Below the pieces are notes generated by a model that saw only the letters and a program-made list of their open reading frames with translations, did not search any database and was not told where the DNA came from. Below, in pieces: positions 35,535 through 44,459 of a DNA stretch of 64,000 nucleotides. A program made the translations under genes and the position numbers. Numbering within the stretch: the first letter of the stretch is position 1; each line of letters opens with the position of its first letter. The DNA comes from Aurantimicrobium sp. MWH-Uga1 (GTDB lineage Bacteria; Actinomycetota; Actinomycetes; Actinomycetales; Microbacteriaceae): contig NZ_CP030929.1 of the NCBI RefSeq assembly GCF_003325955.1, positions 372,001 through 436,000 on the forward strand, given 5' to 3'.

Positions 35535-36766
35535 GTAGCTGCCGCTAATTCTGCGTCAACTGTTCGGTTGCGACGCAGAATCACTGCCGCCGGTATATTT
35601 GCAGCGATGGAAATCACCATCAATGTGGTGAGAACGACGGTCCAGTCTGCAGTCGTTCCGTACAATAGCCCCATCAGCGGGGGAGCCATAGCCGCGCTGA
35701 CATAAGCAACAATCTGGGCAAAGCCACTGAGCGCCATCGAGCTTTTCATGTTAGCTGTGCGCAGGTTGACCAAGGTCAACGACAGCGGAAATTCCAAACA
35801 GCCAGTCCCGAGCACAGCGACCCAGAGCCATGTGAGGTGTTCTGGGGTATACAACAGTCCCAAATATCCCACCAGATAAAACAAGCTGGATATTGTCACA
35901 AGCCAGTGAACATGTTTCCCCATTTTTTTGGCAAGCCCCGGGGTTGCAAAGGCAAGAGGCAATCCAATGCCGGCGAATAGTGCAAGCAAAGCTCCGGCTT
36001 GTGCCGCAGATACGCCTGCAATATCGATCAAGATCACGGGCATCCAGGCATACATTGCATAACCGGTTACCGACGAAACAGCGAGCACAATTCCCACGGA
36101 CCACGCAGTGGGGGAGCGCCACGGGTGAATCTTGCGAACGAGGACAGACTCTTCTGGGGCATCAAATGTGGTGTCTTGTCGATGTTTGCGAAACTCTAAA
36201 ATCCACGGCACCAGTGCGATAACTGCAAAGACCGCCCATTCGAGCAATGATCCACGCCACCCAATGGCGTCTGCAACTGGAACAGCAACAAGAGCCGGAA
36301 GAAAAGCGCTCACCGACATGACCGACATATAGATGGCCGTCATTGTGCTGACACGATCAGGGAAATACTTCCTCACCGCAGGAGGCATAGCGACGTTGGC
36401 AAAGCCCATACCAACCAGCGCCAATAACGTTCCCGCGGCGAGAGTTTGCCAGTTTACAGAAAGAGCACGGATGACATGTCCAAGGGCCATGAATACCAAT
36501 GCCACAATGAGTGTGCGCTCGAGCCCAATTCGTTTTTCGATTCGGGGAGTCACAATTCCCCCAAATGCAAAACTTAACGGTGCAATGGAGCCCAAAAGGG
36601 CAATGGCAGCGGTAGTGAGCTCATAACTCTGAGAGATGTGTGGAATCAAAGGGGAAAGTGCCGCAACAGCTGCGCGCATGCTGAAAGCTACGAGAACAAT
36701 GCCCGCAAACGCTAAAACGCGCCCGGCGAGCAAAGCGCGGGGCGCGTTAGAAGCTGAGGAACTCAC
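35531..36766 (-). CDS. MFS transporter (CynX/NimT-like)
   Basis: A 411-residue major facilitator with twelve predicted membrane helices. Early features are VAFSMRAAVAALSPLIPHI and LGSIAPLSFAFGGIVTPRIEKRIG (in parts), typical of the CynX/NimT group that exports or imports small anionic or nitro compounds. The two six-helix halves are linked by a charged loop (FRKHRQDTTFDAPEESVLVRK). The substrate is unknown, and it is not close enough to the aromatic island to assign it there. The start is GTG with a possible -10 (CATGAT) six bases upstream. Confidence 0.8.
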   Translation of the reverse strand: MSSSASNAPRALLAGRVLAFAGIVLVAFSMRAAVAALSPLIPHISQSYELTTAAIALLGSIAPLSFAFGGIVTPRIEKRIGLERTLIVALVFMALGHVIRALSVNWQTLAAGTLLALVGMGFANVAMPPAVRKYFPDRVSTMTAIYMSVMSVSAFLPALVAVPVADAIGWRGSLLEWAVFAVIALVPWILEFRKHRQDTTFDAPEESVLVRKIHPWRSPTAWSVGIVLAVSSVTGYAMYAWMPVILIDIAGVSAAQAGALLALFAGIGLPLAFATPGLAKKMGKHVHWLVTISSLFYLVGYLGLLYTPEHLTWLWVAVLGTGCLEFPLSLTLVNLRTANMKSSMALSGFAQIVAYVSAAMAPPLMGLLYGTTADWTVVLTTLMVISIAANIPAAVILRRNRTVDAELAAAT

Positions 36767-36772
36767 TGTCCC

Positions 36773-36778
36773 ATCATG
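36773..36778 (-). promoter_or_regulatory. Possible leaderless -10 box for the MFS gene
   Basis: On the minus strand CATGAT is followed by six bases and the GTG at 36766. The first base departs from the consensus. Confidence 0.35.
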
Positions 36779-36781
36779 GCA

Positions 36782-38014
36782 TTAGCTTGCTTCGGTCGTG
36801 TCATCGGGATCCACGAGCTCACCTGCTGTGAGTGGTTTGGGAGCTTCGTGGACCTCGATACCTTCGGGCAAGATCTTGGTGGGATCAATACCGGGGAACT
36901 TTCGAGCGGTTGAAAGAACGCGAGTTTCGAGTGAGGAAATAAAGCCGTTGTAGTGCTTGACCGTGTTCTCGATTGCTTTACGTAGATCTTCGGTGTGCTT
37001 GGTCATGGTGCTGAGTCTGCTGTATAGCTCAATACCGAGATCAAAGAGTTTCTTTGCTTCATCAGTAACGACCTGCTGCTGCCAGGTATAGGAAACCGTT
37101 TTGAGAACAGCCCACAGGTTGACCGGGGAGGCTAAAGCGACGCGTTTACCGAAGGCATAATCCAGCAGAGTGGGGTCTGCTTCCAGCGCTGAGGCCAGCA
37201 GAGATTCGCTAGGAATGAACGCGAGAACAAACTCTGGACTGAAATCAAATCCACTCCAGTAACTCTTAGAGCTCAGGGCATCAACGTGGGAGCGAACAGC
37301 CTTGACGTGCGCTTTCATCAGGCTTTCACGGCGAGCTGCTTCTTCACCAGTTGCCGTGACTGGAATCTGACTTGCTTCCAAGTAGGAGTTGAAAGGCACC
37401 TTGGCATCAATCACGATGGTCTTGCCGCCAGGAAGATTAATCACCATATCTGGACGGATGGTTCCACCATCGGTTGTCATGGTGGTTTGAGTATCAAAGT
37501 CCACGTGGGCAGTTAGGCCAGCGACCTCCACGAGGCGGCGAAGTTGTGCTTCACCCCAGGTGCCTCGGACACTATTGGAACTCAACGCTGAAGCAAGAGA
37601 TTGTGTCGTCGCGCGTAGCTCTTCACCGAATTGACGAGATTGGGTCAGTTGTTGCGCTATTTGGCCGTATTGTTCCTGGCGCTGGTTTTCCAAATCATTG
37701 ACTTTGGTCTGCATCGCTTGCAAGGTCTCTTTTACCGGAGCAAGTGCCTCAAGGACTTTGTGTTCCTCTTGAGCACGAGCAGCATCATCTGCTTGCCTGC
37801 GGTCGTTTGCTTCGCGGAGCTCCGAGAGCATGCGCTCAAGAATTTGGATTTGCTCGTCTTTACCCGCAAGGCGAGCCTCGGCAGTTGCGGCACGCACAGC
37901 TAAATCTCCAGCATCACTTGGAAGTGATCTGCGGGATCGAAGAGCCCAACCGATAGCTATTCCGGCAATAATTCCGGTAAATAATCCAAGAAAGAGGAAG
38001 AGTGTTGAGTCCAT
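36782..38014 (-). CDS. rmuC: DNA recombination protein RmuC
   Basis: A 410-residue RmuC-family protein, implicated in limiting DNA rearrangements. An N-terminal membrane anchor (LFLFLGLFTGIIAGIAIGW) is followed by a coiled coil of about 100 residues (rich in Glu, Arg, Gln) and the nuclease-like RmuC domain with NSVRGTWGEAQLRRLVEVAG, IVIDAKVPFNSYLEA and FIPSESLLASALE. The length is typical for actinobacteria. The ATG at 38014 is used, and a GTG two codons upstream (38020) is also possible. It is divergent from iolC. Confidence 0.9.
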   Translation of the reverse strand: MDSTLFLFLGLFTGIIAGIAIGWALRSRRSLPSDAGDLAVRAATAEARLAGKDEQIQILERMLSELREANDRRQADDAARAQEEHKVLEALAPVKETLQAMQTKVNDLENQRQEQYGQIAQQLTQSRQFGEELRATTQSLASALSSNSVRGTWGEAQLRRLVEVAGLTAHVDFDTQTTMTTDGGTIRPDMVINLPGGKTIVIDAKVPFNSYLEASQIPVTATGEEAARRESLMKAHVKAVRSHVDALSSKSYWSGFDFSPEFVLAFIPSESLLASALEADPTLLDYAFGKRVALASPVNLWAVLKTVSYTWQQQVVTDEAKKLFDLGIELYSRLSTMTKHTEDLRKAIENTVKHYNGFISSLETRVLSTARKFPGIDPTKILPEGIEVHEAPKPLTAGELVDPDDTTEAS

Positions 38015-38084
38015 CTTCACAGTGTCTCAGGAGGTGCGGACATTTCGCTGTTGCGCTCGCAGTTTGACACGCGTAATCTCAAAC

Positions 38085-38113
38085 TTGTCAATATGTCCTA
38101 ACATATGTACCTT
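38085..38113 (+). promoter_or_regulatory. iolC promoter with operator in the spacer
   Basis: TTGTCA (-35, 38085-38090), a 17-base spacer and TACCTT (-10, 38108-38113). The spacer contains TGTCCTAACA (38094-38103), part of the dyad TATGT-CCTA-ACATA. The same ten-base motif, with one variable position, recurs upstream of the transporter operon and of the gntR gene. A repressor here would block RNA polymerase directly. Confidence 0.65.
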
Positions 38114-38164
38114 AGAGCTTAGAAATAAGCAGTTCCCTCTTTCCAGAAAGTTGTACACCGAAGT

Positions 38165-39127
38165 ATGACCTCCGCATCCAAAACCCCATACGATGTGATT
38201 ACCATCGGTCGCGTTGGTATTGACATCTACCCACTCCAGGATGGCGTTGGCCTTGAGAAGGTTGAAACCTTCGGTAAGTACCTTGGTGGCTCCGCCACCA
38301 ACGTTGCAGTTGCTGCTGCGCGCCATGGACTCAAGTCTGCTGTGATTACCCGCACGGGTAATGACCCCTTTGGTACATACGTTCACGAAGAACTTCGACG
38401 TTTGGGCGTCAGTGACGAATTTGTCTCTGGCGTAGAGGGGCTCAACACTCCTGTGGTGTTCTGTGAAATTTTCCCACCTGACGATTTCCCTCTTTATTTT
38501 TATCGTGATCCCATCGCTCCTGACCTGGTGATCAAAGCTAACGAGCTGGATCTCGATGCGATTACAAACGCAAAGATTTACTGGTCAACCGTGACCGGTC
38601 TGTCTGAAGAGCCCAGCCGCACCGCACACTTTGCTGCTTGGGAAGCCCGTGGACGCAAGCCACTGACCATCCTTGATCTTGACTACCGCCCTATGTTTTG
38701 GAAGCACCCAGAAAACGCTTCGATCCAGGTTGCAAAGGCGCTGGAGAACGTCACCGTTGCAGTGGGAAACAAAGAAGAGTGTGAAGTAGCAGTCGGGGAG
38801 ACAGAACCTCACCGCGCAGCAGACGCTCTGCTCGAGCGCGGTATTGAGCTTGCCATTGTGAAGCAAGGCCCCAAGGGTGTTCTGGCCAAGACCAAGGACG
38901 AGACCGTTGAAGTTCCTCCCTACTTTGTTGATGTCATCAACGGGCTGGGTGCTGGAGATAGTTTCGGAGGAGCGCTGTGCTACGGCCTACTCCAAGGCTG
39001 GAGCCTAGAAAAGATTTTGCGCTTTGCCAACGTGGCAGGTGCTGTGGTGGCGAGCCGCCGCGAATGTTCAACTGCCATGCCAACGACGGCAGAGGTAGAG
39101 GCAATTCTGAAGGAGATCGGCGCATGA
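38165..39127 (+). CDS. iolC: 5-Dehydro-2-deoxygluconokinase
   Basis: A 320-residue PfkB-family sugar kinase that phosphorylates 2-deoxy-5-keto-gluconate in myo-inositol breakdown. Seen: YLGGSATNVAVAAARHG at the substrate site, IFPPDDFPLYFYRD characteristic of IolC, and the catalytic NGLGAGDSFGGAL with the base Asp near residue 262. It is the first gene of the iol operon. Its TGA overlaps the next ATG (ATGA). Confidence 0.9.
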   Translation: MTSASKTPYDVITIGRVGIDIYPLQDGVGLEKVETFGKYLGGSATNVAVAAARHGLKSAVITRTGNDPFGTYVHEELRRLGVSDEFVSGVEGLNTPVVFCEIFPPDDFPLYFYRDPIAPDLVIKANELDLDAITNAKIYWSTVTGLSEEPSRTAHFAAWEARGRKPLTILDLDYRPMFWKHPENASIQVAKALENVTVAVGNKEECEVAVGETEPHRAADALLERGIELAIVKQGPKGVLAKTKDETVEVPPYFVDVINGLGAGDSFGGALCYGLLQGWSLEKILRFANVAGAVVASRRECSTAMPTTAEVEAILKEIGA

Positions 39128-40005
39128 GCACCATCGATTTAGACGCTCTGCGCAAAGCGCGCGCAGAATACCCCGGCAAGATTACCGAGATTCTTGCTAA
39201 CCGCAAGCGCCGTGAGCTCCTTCGTGGAGATGGCAAACTCTTCATCGTTGCTGCGGACCACCCAGCTCGTGGCGCTCTCGGTGTAGGCAAGGACGATATG
39301 GCCATGGCAGACCGTAACGTTCTACTGGAGCGACTAGCCCTTGCATTGTCTCGTCCAGGAGTTGATGGTGTTTTGGGGACCCCCGACATCATCGAAGACC
39401 TTGCGCTACTCGGTCTCCTAGATGACAAAATTGTCGTCGGGTCTATGAACCGTGGTGGACTCAAAGGTGCCTCATTCGAGATGGATGACCGCTACACCGC
39501 TTATGACGTCGAAGGCATAGTTGAAGCTGGACTTGATTTTGCGAAAAACCTCGTTCGTATCAACCTCAAAGACCCCGGCTCTGTCGACACTCTCGAGGCA
39601 ACTGCACTAGCTGTGTCTGAAGCAGTGGACGCACAGCTTCCTATCATGCTCGAACCCTTTATGAGCGAGTGGGTAGATGGCAAGATTGTTAATGACCTCT
39701 CACCCGATGCGGTCATCCTGTCGATTGCTATTGCGTCAGGCCTGGGTAACTCCAGCGCCTACTCGTGGCTCAAGCTTCCTGTTGTTCCAGAGATGGAACG
39801 CGTAATGGCGTCGACTACCCTTCCAACTCTCCTTTTAGGAGGAGACCCCAATGGCGATGCAGAAGAAACTTTCGCCTCGTGGGAAGCCGCCCTCGCACTC
39901 CCCGGAGTGAGAGGACTCGTTGTTGGTCGAAGCCTGCTTTACCCCGCTGACGGAGACGTAGCCTCCGCCATCGACACCGCTGCCGCACTGGTTCACGGTT
40001 CATAA
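39124..40005 (+). CDS. Cgl0159-like aldolase-fold protein in the iol operon
   Basis: A 293-residue (beta/alpha)8-barrel protein resembling the C. glutamicum Cgl0159 family and the extra C-terminal domain of long IolC proteins. Seen: LFIVAADHPARGALGVG, DGVLGTPDIIEDLALLG, VGSMNRGGLKG, FAKNLVRINLKDPGS with a candidate Schiff-base Lys, and GLVVGRSLLYP. No iolJ is present in the operon, so it is the natural candidate to cleave 6-phospho-5-dehydro-2-deoxygluconate. This is inferred from position. It is coupled to iolC by ATGA. Confidence 0.78.
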   Translation: MSTIDLDALRKARAEYPGKITEILANRKRRELLRGDGKLFIVAADHPARGALGVGKDDMAMADRNVLLERLALALSRPGVDGVLGTPDIIEDLALLGLLDDKIVVGSMNRGGLKGASFEMDDRYTAYDVEGIVEAGLDFAKNLVRINLKDPGSVDTLEATALAVSEAVDAQLPIMLEPFMSEWVDGKIVNDLSPDAVILSIAIASGLGNSSAYSWLKLPVVPEMERVMASTTLPTLLLGGDPNGDAEETFASWEAALALPGVRGLVVGRSLLYPADGDVASAIDTAAALVHGS

Positions 40006-40037
40006 GTTCGTATAGAAACCCTCACGAAAGAAGATCA

Positions 40038-41534
40038 ATGTCTACTCTTCCCGTAGTTGGCCACTGGATTGATGGAGCTGAAGTTGTCAGCACCTCTGGC
40101 CGTACCGCTCCCGTTTACGACCCTGCTCTTGGTGAAATCACCAAGGAGGTAGCTCTTGCTAACCAGGCAGAGATTCTTGCTGCTATTGAGTCTGCTCAGG
40201 CTGCTTTCCCTGCATGGCGCGACCAGTCGCTTGCTAAGCGTCAGGCCATCATCTTCAAGTTCCGTGAACTCCTCAACGAGCGCAAGGGTGAGCTGGCAGA
40301 AATCATCACCTCCGAGCACGGGAAGGTTCTCTCGGATGCTCTCGGTGAGATCACTCGTGGTCAGGAAGTTGTGGAGTTCGCTTGCGGCATGAACCAGATG
40401 CTCAAGGGTGAATACTCCGAGAACGCTTCCACCGGTGTTGATGTTTACTCAACCCGTCAGCCTCTGGGTGTTGTGGGTGTGATTTCTCCCTTCAACTTCC
40501 CCGCCATGGTTCCCATGTGGTTCTTCCCTGTTGCTATTGCTGCAGGAAACACCGTTGTTCTTAAGCCTTCTGAGAAGGACCCCAGTGCGGCAATTTGGAT
40601 GGCGAAGCTGTTCAAGGAAGCTGGTCTTCCTGATGGTGTATTTACCGTCCTCAACGGTGACAAGGAATCTGTTGATGGTCTCTTGGAGCACCCTGCAGTC
40701 CAGGCGATTTCCTTCGTAGGTTCTACCCCGATTGCTCAGTACATCTACGAGACCGCAGCGAAGAATGGCAAGCGTGTTCAGGCTCTTGGGGGCGCGAAGA
40801 ACCACATGCTTGTACTCCCCGATGCAGACCTCGACCTGGTTGCTGACTCTGCCATCAACGCAGGCTTCGGTTCTGCCGGTGAGCGTTGCATGGCTATCTC
40901 TGTTGTTGTGGCCGTTGAGCCCGTTGCTGACGCACTGATCGAGAAGATCGTGGAGCGCATGAGCAAGCTGACCACCGGTGATGGTCGTCGTAATTGTGAC
41001 ATGGGCCCCTTGGTCACCAAGGTTCACCGTGACAAGGTTGCTTCCTACATCGATATTGCTATCGCTGATGGTGCAACTGTTGTTCACGATGGCCGTAACG
41101 ACACCTTCGACGGTGCCGAGAACGGTTTCTGGCTTGGCCCCACTCTGATTGACAACGTTCCTACCTCTTCCAAGGTCTACACCGAGGAAATCTTCGGCCC
41201 TGTGCTCTCTATCGTTCGGGTGAAGAGCTACGACGAAGGTGTTGAACTCATCAACAACGGTGCGTTCGGTAACGGAACAGCAATCTTCACCAACGATGGT
41301 GGTGCTGCTCGTCGTTTCCAGAACGAGATCGAGGTCGGCATGATCGGTATCAACGTGCCCATCCCCGTTCCTGTTGCGTACTACTCCTTTGGTGGGTGGA
41401 AGAACTCCCTGTTCGGAGACACCAAGGCTCACGGTGCTGAAGGCGTGCACTTCTTCACTCGTGGAAAGGCCATCACCAGCCGCTGGCTTGACCCCAGCCA
41501 CGGTGGCATCAACCTGGGCTTCCCCCAAAACTAA
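40038..41534 (+). CDS. iolA: Methylmalonate-semialdehyde dehydrogenase (acylating)
   Basis: A 498-residue CoA-acylating aldehyde dehydrogenase (MmsA/IolA). It converts malonate semialdehyde from inositol to acetyl-CoA and CO2. Seen: GVISPFNFPAMVPMWFFP typical of this subfamily, FVGSTPIAQYIY, ALGGAKNHMLVLPDA in place of the usual ELGGK, and the catalytic Cys in GSAGERCMAIS. The Gly-Gly-Ala-Lys replacement is characteristic of MmsA. Its position in the iol operon supports the inositol role over valine degradation. Confidence 0.93.
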   Translation: MSTLPVVGHWIDGAEVVSTSGRTAPVYDPALGEITKEVALANQAEILAAIESAQAAFPAWRDQSLAKRQAIIFKFRELLNERKGELAEIITSEHGKVLSDALGEITRGQEVVEFACGMNQMLKGEYSENASTGVDVYSTRQPLGVVGVISPFNFPAMVPMWFFPVAIAAGNTVVLKPSEKDPSAAIWMAKLFKEAGLPDGVFTVLNGDKESVDGLLEHPAVQAISFVGSTPIAQYIYETAAKNGKRVQALGGAKNHMLVLPDADLDLVADSAINAGFGSAGERCMAISVVVAVEPVADALIEKIVERMSKLTTGDGRRNCDMGPLVTKVHRDKVASYIDIAIADGATVVHDGRNDTFDGAENGFWLGPTLIDNVPTSSKVYTEEIFGPVLSIVRVKSYDEGVELINNGAFGNGTAIFTNDGGAARRFQNEIEVGMIGINVPIPVPVAYYSFGGWKNSLFGDTKAHGAEGVHFFTRGKAITSRWLDPSHGGINLGFPQN

Positions 41535-41549
41535 TTACCTATCACCATG

Positions 41550-41589
41550 ATCCCGGCCGGTTGTTCTAGGGGCCGGCCGGGATTTTTTT
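41550..41589 (+). terminator. GC-rich terminator inside the iol operon, after iolA
   Basis: An 11-bp perfect stem (ATCCCGGCCGG and its complement) with a 12-nt loop is followed by TTTTTT. It separates iolC-aldolase-iolA from iolB-iolD-iolE-iolG-iolH. No strong new promoter is obvious before iolB, so partial readthrough is likely. Confidence 0.75.
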
Positions 41590-41610
41590 CTAGCGAAGGA
41601 GCTGACAAAC

Positions 41611-42516
41611 ATGGCCCACACCACCAGTGGCGAATGGTTTTATGAACGCACCTCGTTAGCGCGTGACGGCTGGGAAACAGTCGTTGACGGAGCCATCGTA
41701 GGATGGCAGTACACCGGTATTCGTGTCGCTGAACTTGCAGGAACTTCTGTTCCTCTTGAGGCAGCAGCTGTGGAACGCATCGTTGTTCCACTGTCTGGGT
41801 CGTTTACAGTTACCTTTCAACTCGATGGTGATCCGGGAACCCACACCCAGGTATTAGCTGGCCGAAAGTCTGTATTCCACGGACCTACAGATGTGCTTTA
41901 TCTTCCGACCGGAACAGATGCAGAAATCTCTGGCACAGGACGAGTTGCTGTCGCGGAAGCGCCAACCAACAAAAAATTCCCTGTCGCCTACATAGCTGCT
42001 GAGGGGGTGCCAGTTGAACTCCGTGGGGCCGGACGGTCGAGCCGCCAGGTGCACAACTTTGGCACCCCTCAAGCATTAGCTGCTGACCGTCTGATTGTTT
42101 GCGAAGTCATTACTCCCGCAGAAAACTGGTCTAGCTACCCTCCTCACAAGCACGATGAGCATATTCCTGGACACGAGTCACACCTCGAAGAGATTTATTA
42201 TTTCGAAACTGCGACCTCAAAGGGCCTGGATTCTCCAACCTCTGCAGAGCCTTTTGGCTACATGAGGACCTATGCATCTGCAGCTGGTCCAATAGACACC
42301 CTCGAAGAGGTTCACTCGGGTGATGTTGCTCTCGTGCCTCACGGTTGGCATGGACCCTGCGTGGCAGCACCAGGCTATGACCTGTATTACCTCAATGTGA
42401 TGGCAGGGCCAGACCCTGATCGGGTCTGGCAAATCAGTGATGACCCTGCCCACGCGTGGATCCGCGAGACCTGGAATGGCCAAGAGATTGACCCCCGACT
42501 TCCTTACACGGCATAG
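41611..42516 (+). CDS. iolB: 5-Deoxy-glucuronate isomerase
   Basis: A 301-residue double cupin that isomerises 5-deoxy-glucuronate to 2-deoxy-5-keto-gluconate. Seen: an N-terminal cupin half, then the metal-binding PPHKHDEHIPGHESHLEEIYYF region (His, His, Glu in the second half, near residues 178-195) and the late PHGWHGPCVAAPGYDLYYLNVM. The length is normal. AAGGAG precedes the ATG. iolD follows after 18 bp. Confidence 0.93.
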   Translation: MAHTTSGEWFYERTSLARDGWETVVDGAIVGWQYTGIRVAELAGTSVPLEAAAVERIVVPLSGSFTVTFQLDGDPGTHTQVLAGRKSVFHGPTDVLYLPTGTDAEISGTGRVAVAEAPTNKKFPVAYIAAEGVPVELRGAGRSSRQVHNFGTPQALAADRLIVCEVITPAENWSSYPPHKHDEHIPGHESHLEEIYYFETATSKGLDSPTSAEPFGYMRTYASAAGPIDTLEEVHSGDVALVPHGWHGPCVAAPGYDLYYLNVMAGPDPDRVWQISDDPAHAWIRETWNGQEIDPRLPYTA

Positions 42517-42534
42517 AAACAAAGAGAGAAAACT

Positions 42535-44457
42535 ATGACTACCCGTCGCATGACTGTCAGCCAAGCACTCATCGAGTTCTTGGGACACCAGTACACCGTG
42601 GATGGTGATTACCGTGAACGCACCATTGTGGGAACCTTCGGTATCTTTGGCCATGGAAATGTCGCTGGTGTGGGCCAAGCACTCAAGCAGTTCTCAGTTG
42701 ACCAGCCAGAACTCATGCCCTACTACCAAGCCCGAAACGAGCAAGGCATGGTGCACGAGTCCGTTGCCTACTCACGCATGACACGTCGTCGTTCTACTTT
42801 TGCTTGTGCCGCATCCGTCGGCCCCGGTGCTACCAATATGCTCACTGGTGCTGCTGTGGCCACTACCAACCGCCTTCCGGTTCTCTTGCTTCCTTCGGAC
42901 ACTTTCGCAACCCGCGTCTCCGACCCTGTGCTTCAGCAGCTCGAGCTTCCACACGATGCAAGCATGAGTGTCAATGATGCGTTCAAGCCACTCTCTCGCT
43001 TCTTTGACCGCGTGCACCGCCCAGAGCAGCTGTTCTCTGCTGCTCTCGGTGCAATGCGTGTCTTGACTGACCCAGTTGAAACAGGTGCGGTCACCATCGC
43101 TCTTCCTGAAGATGTCCAGGCTGAAGTTATTGATGTTCCCGCTGAATTCTTAGCGGACCGCGAGTGGCACATTCGCCGCCCACGACCTGACGCTGGATTG
43201 ATGGCTGAGGTTGCACGCCAGATCTCCAAGGCCAAGAAGCCCTTCATCGTTGCTGGTGGTGGCGTGATCTACTCCGACGCTGCCGAAGCACTGCGTTTGT
43301 TCGTTGAAGCAACCGGCATCCCTGTGGGAATGAGCCAGGCTGGTGTGGGTTCACTGAACTGGGATCACCCCCAGAACATGGGTGCTGTTGGTGCAACCGG
43401 TACTACCGCTGCAAATCGCCTCGCACGTGAAGCAGACCTCATTATTGGTATTGGTACCCGTTACAGCGACTTCACTGCCGCAAGCCGGACTGCTTTCCAA
43501 AACCCTGATGTGAAGTTCATCAATATCAACGTGGCATCTTTCGACGCCTTCAAGCACGGAAGTGCACTACCGGTTGTTGCAGATGCACGTGAGTCCATCA
43601 TCGAGCTTCACTCCGTTATTTCTGGATTCCACATTTCTTCTGAATATGCTGCAGAAGCTGCACGTCAAAAAGAAACATGGGATTTTGAGGTTGACAAGGC
43701 ATTTGTTGACCGCGGATTAGTTCTTCCCAGCCAGACAGAAATTATTGGAGCAGTTCAAGAAGCTTCTGATCCTCGAGATGTTGTAGTGTGTGCCGCCGGT
43801 TCACTCCCCGGTGACCTCCACAAACTTTGGCGCGTGCGTGACGATCTGGGCTACCACGTCGAATACGCCTTCTCCTGCATGGGCTACGAAATTGCCGGTG
43901 GTATCGGTGTAGCTCGTGCTGATAAGACCCGTGATGCCATCGTGATGGTTGGTGACGGCTCCTATCTCATGATGAACTCTGAGATCGTTTCCGCTGTGGC
44001 TGAAGGCATCAAGTTCATCATCGTGTTAATCCAGAACCACGGTTATGCCTCCATCGGTCACCTTTCAGAAGACGTGGGTTCCCAGCGTTATGGAACGCTG
44101 TATCGCACCCACGACAAGGAGGGCAACAACTTCGAGCAGGGCGAGATTCTCCCCATTGACCTCGCAGCAAACGCTGAGTCATATGGCATGAACGTCATTC
44201 GCGTTGAGCCCACCACCAATGCCATCGCTGACCTCTCAGCTGCCGTTAAGGCTGCAAAGGCTAGCGATGTTGCCACTTTGATCCACATCAACAGTGATCC
44301 TCTTCTCTACGCTCCTGATGGAGAAGGCTGGTGGGATGTTCCTGTAGCGGCGACCTCCACCTTGGCCTCCACCCAAAAGGCGCGTGCAGAGTACGAAGAA
44401 ATCCAGAAAACCCAGAAGCCATACCTCGGTCGTGGCGTATCCGAAAGGAACAACTAA
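42535..44457 (+). CDS. iolD: 3D-(3,5/4)-trihydroxycyclohexane-1,2-dione hydrolase
   Basis: A 640-residue thiamine-diphosphate enzyme that opens the inositol ring at the C-C bond. Seen: the cofactor-activating Glu in ARNEQGMVHE, GPGATNMLTGAAVATTNRLPVLLLP (in parts), the central FAD-like domain KPFIVAGGGVIYS, and the ThDP/Mg motif VGDGSYLMMNSEIV with the partner Asn in IQNHGYASIG. Length and order are typical of IolD. It is followed 2 bp later by iolE. Confidence 0.95.
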   Translation: MTTRRMTVSQALIEFLGHQYTVDGDYRERTIVGTFGIFGHGNVAGVGQALKQFSVDQPELMPYYQARNEQGMVHESVAYSRMTRRRSTFACAASVGPGATNMLTGAAVATTNRLPVLLLPSDTFATRVSDPVLQQLELPHDASMSVNDAFKPLSRFFDRVHRPEQLFSAALGAMRVLTDPVETGAVTIALPEDVQAEVIDVPAEFLADREWHIRRPRPDAGLMAEVARQISKAKKPFIVAGGGVIYSDAAEALRLFVEATGIPVGMSQAGVGSLNWDHPQNMGAVGATGTTAANRLAREADLIIGIGTRYSDFTAASRTAFQNPDVKFININVASFDAFKHGSALPVVADARESIIELHSVISGFHISSEYAAEAARQKETWDFEVDKAFVDRGLVLPSQTEIIGAVQEASDPRDVVVCAAGSLPGDLHKLWRVRDDLGYHVEYAFSCMGYEIAGGIGVARADKTRDAIVMVGDGSYLMMNSEIVSAVAEGIKFIIVLIQNHGYASIGHLSEDVGSQRYGTLYRTHDKEGNNFEQGEILPIDLAANAESYGMNVIRVEPTTNAIADLSAAVKAAKASDVATLIHINSDPLLYAPDGEGWWDVPVAATSTLASTQKARAEYEEIQKTQKPYLGRGVSERNN

Positions 44458-44459
44458 CA

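Noticed and set aside
40449..41528. Long open frame antisense to iolA (359 codons)
   Set aside because: It mirrors the strongly conserved iolA frame, has no recognisable domain, and is typical of shadow frames opposite genes with biased third positions.
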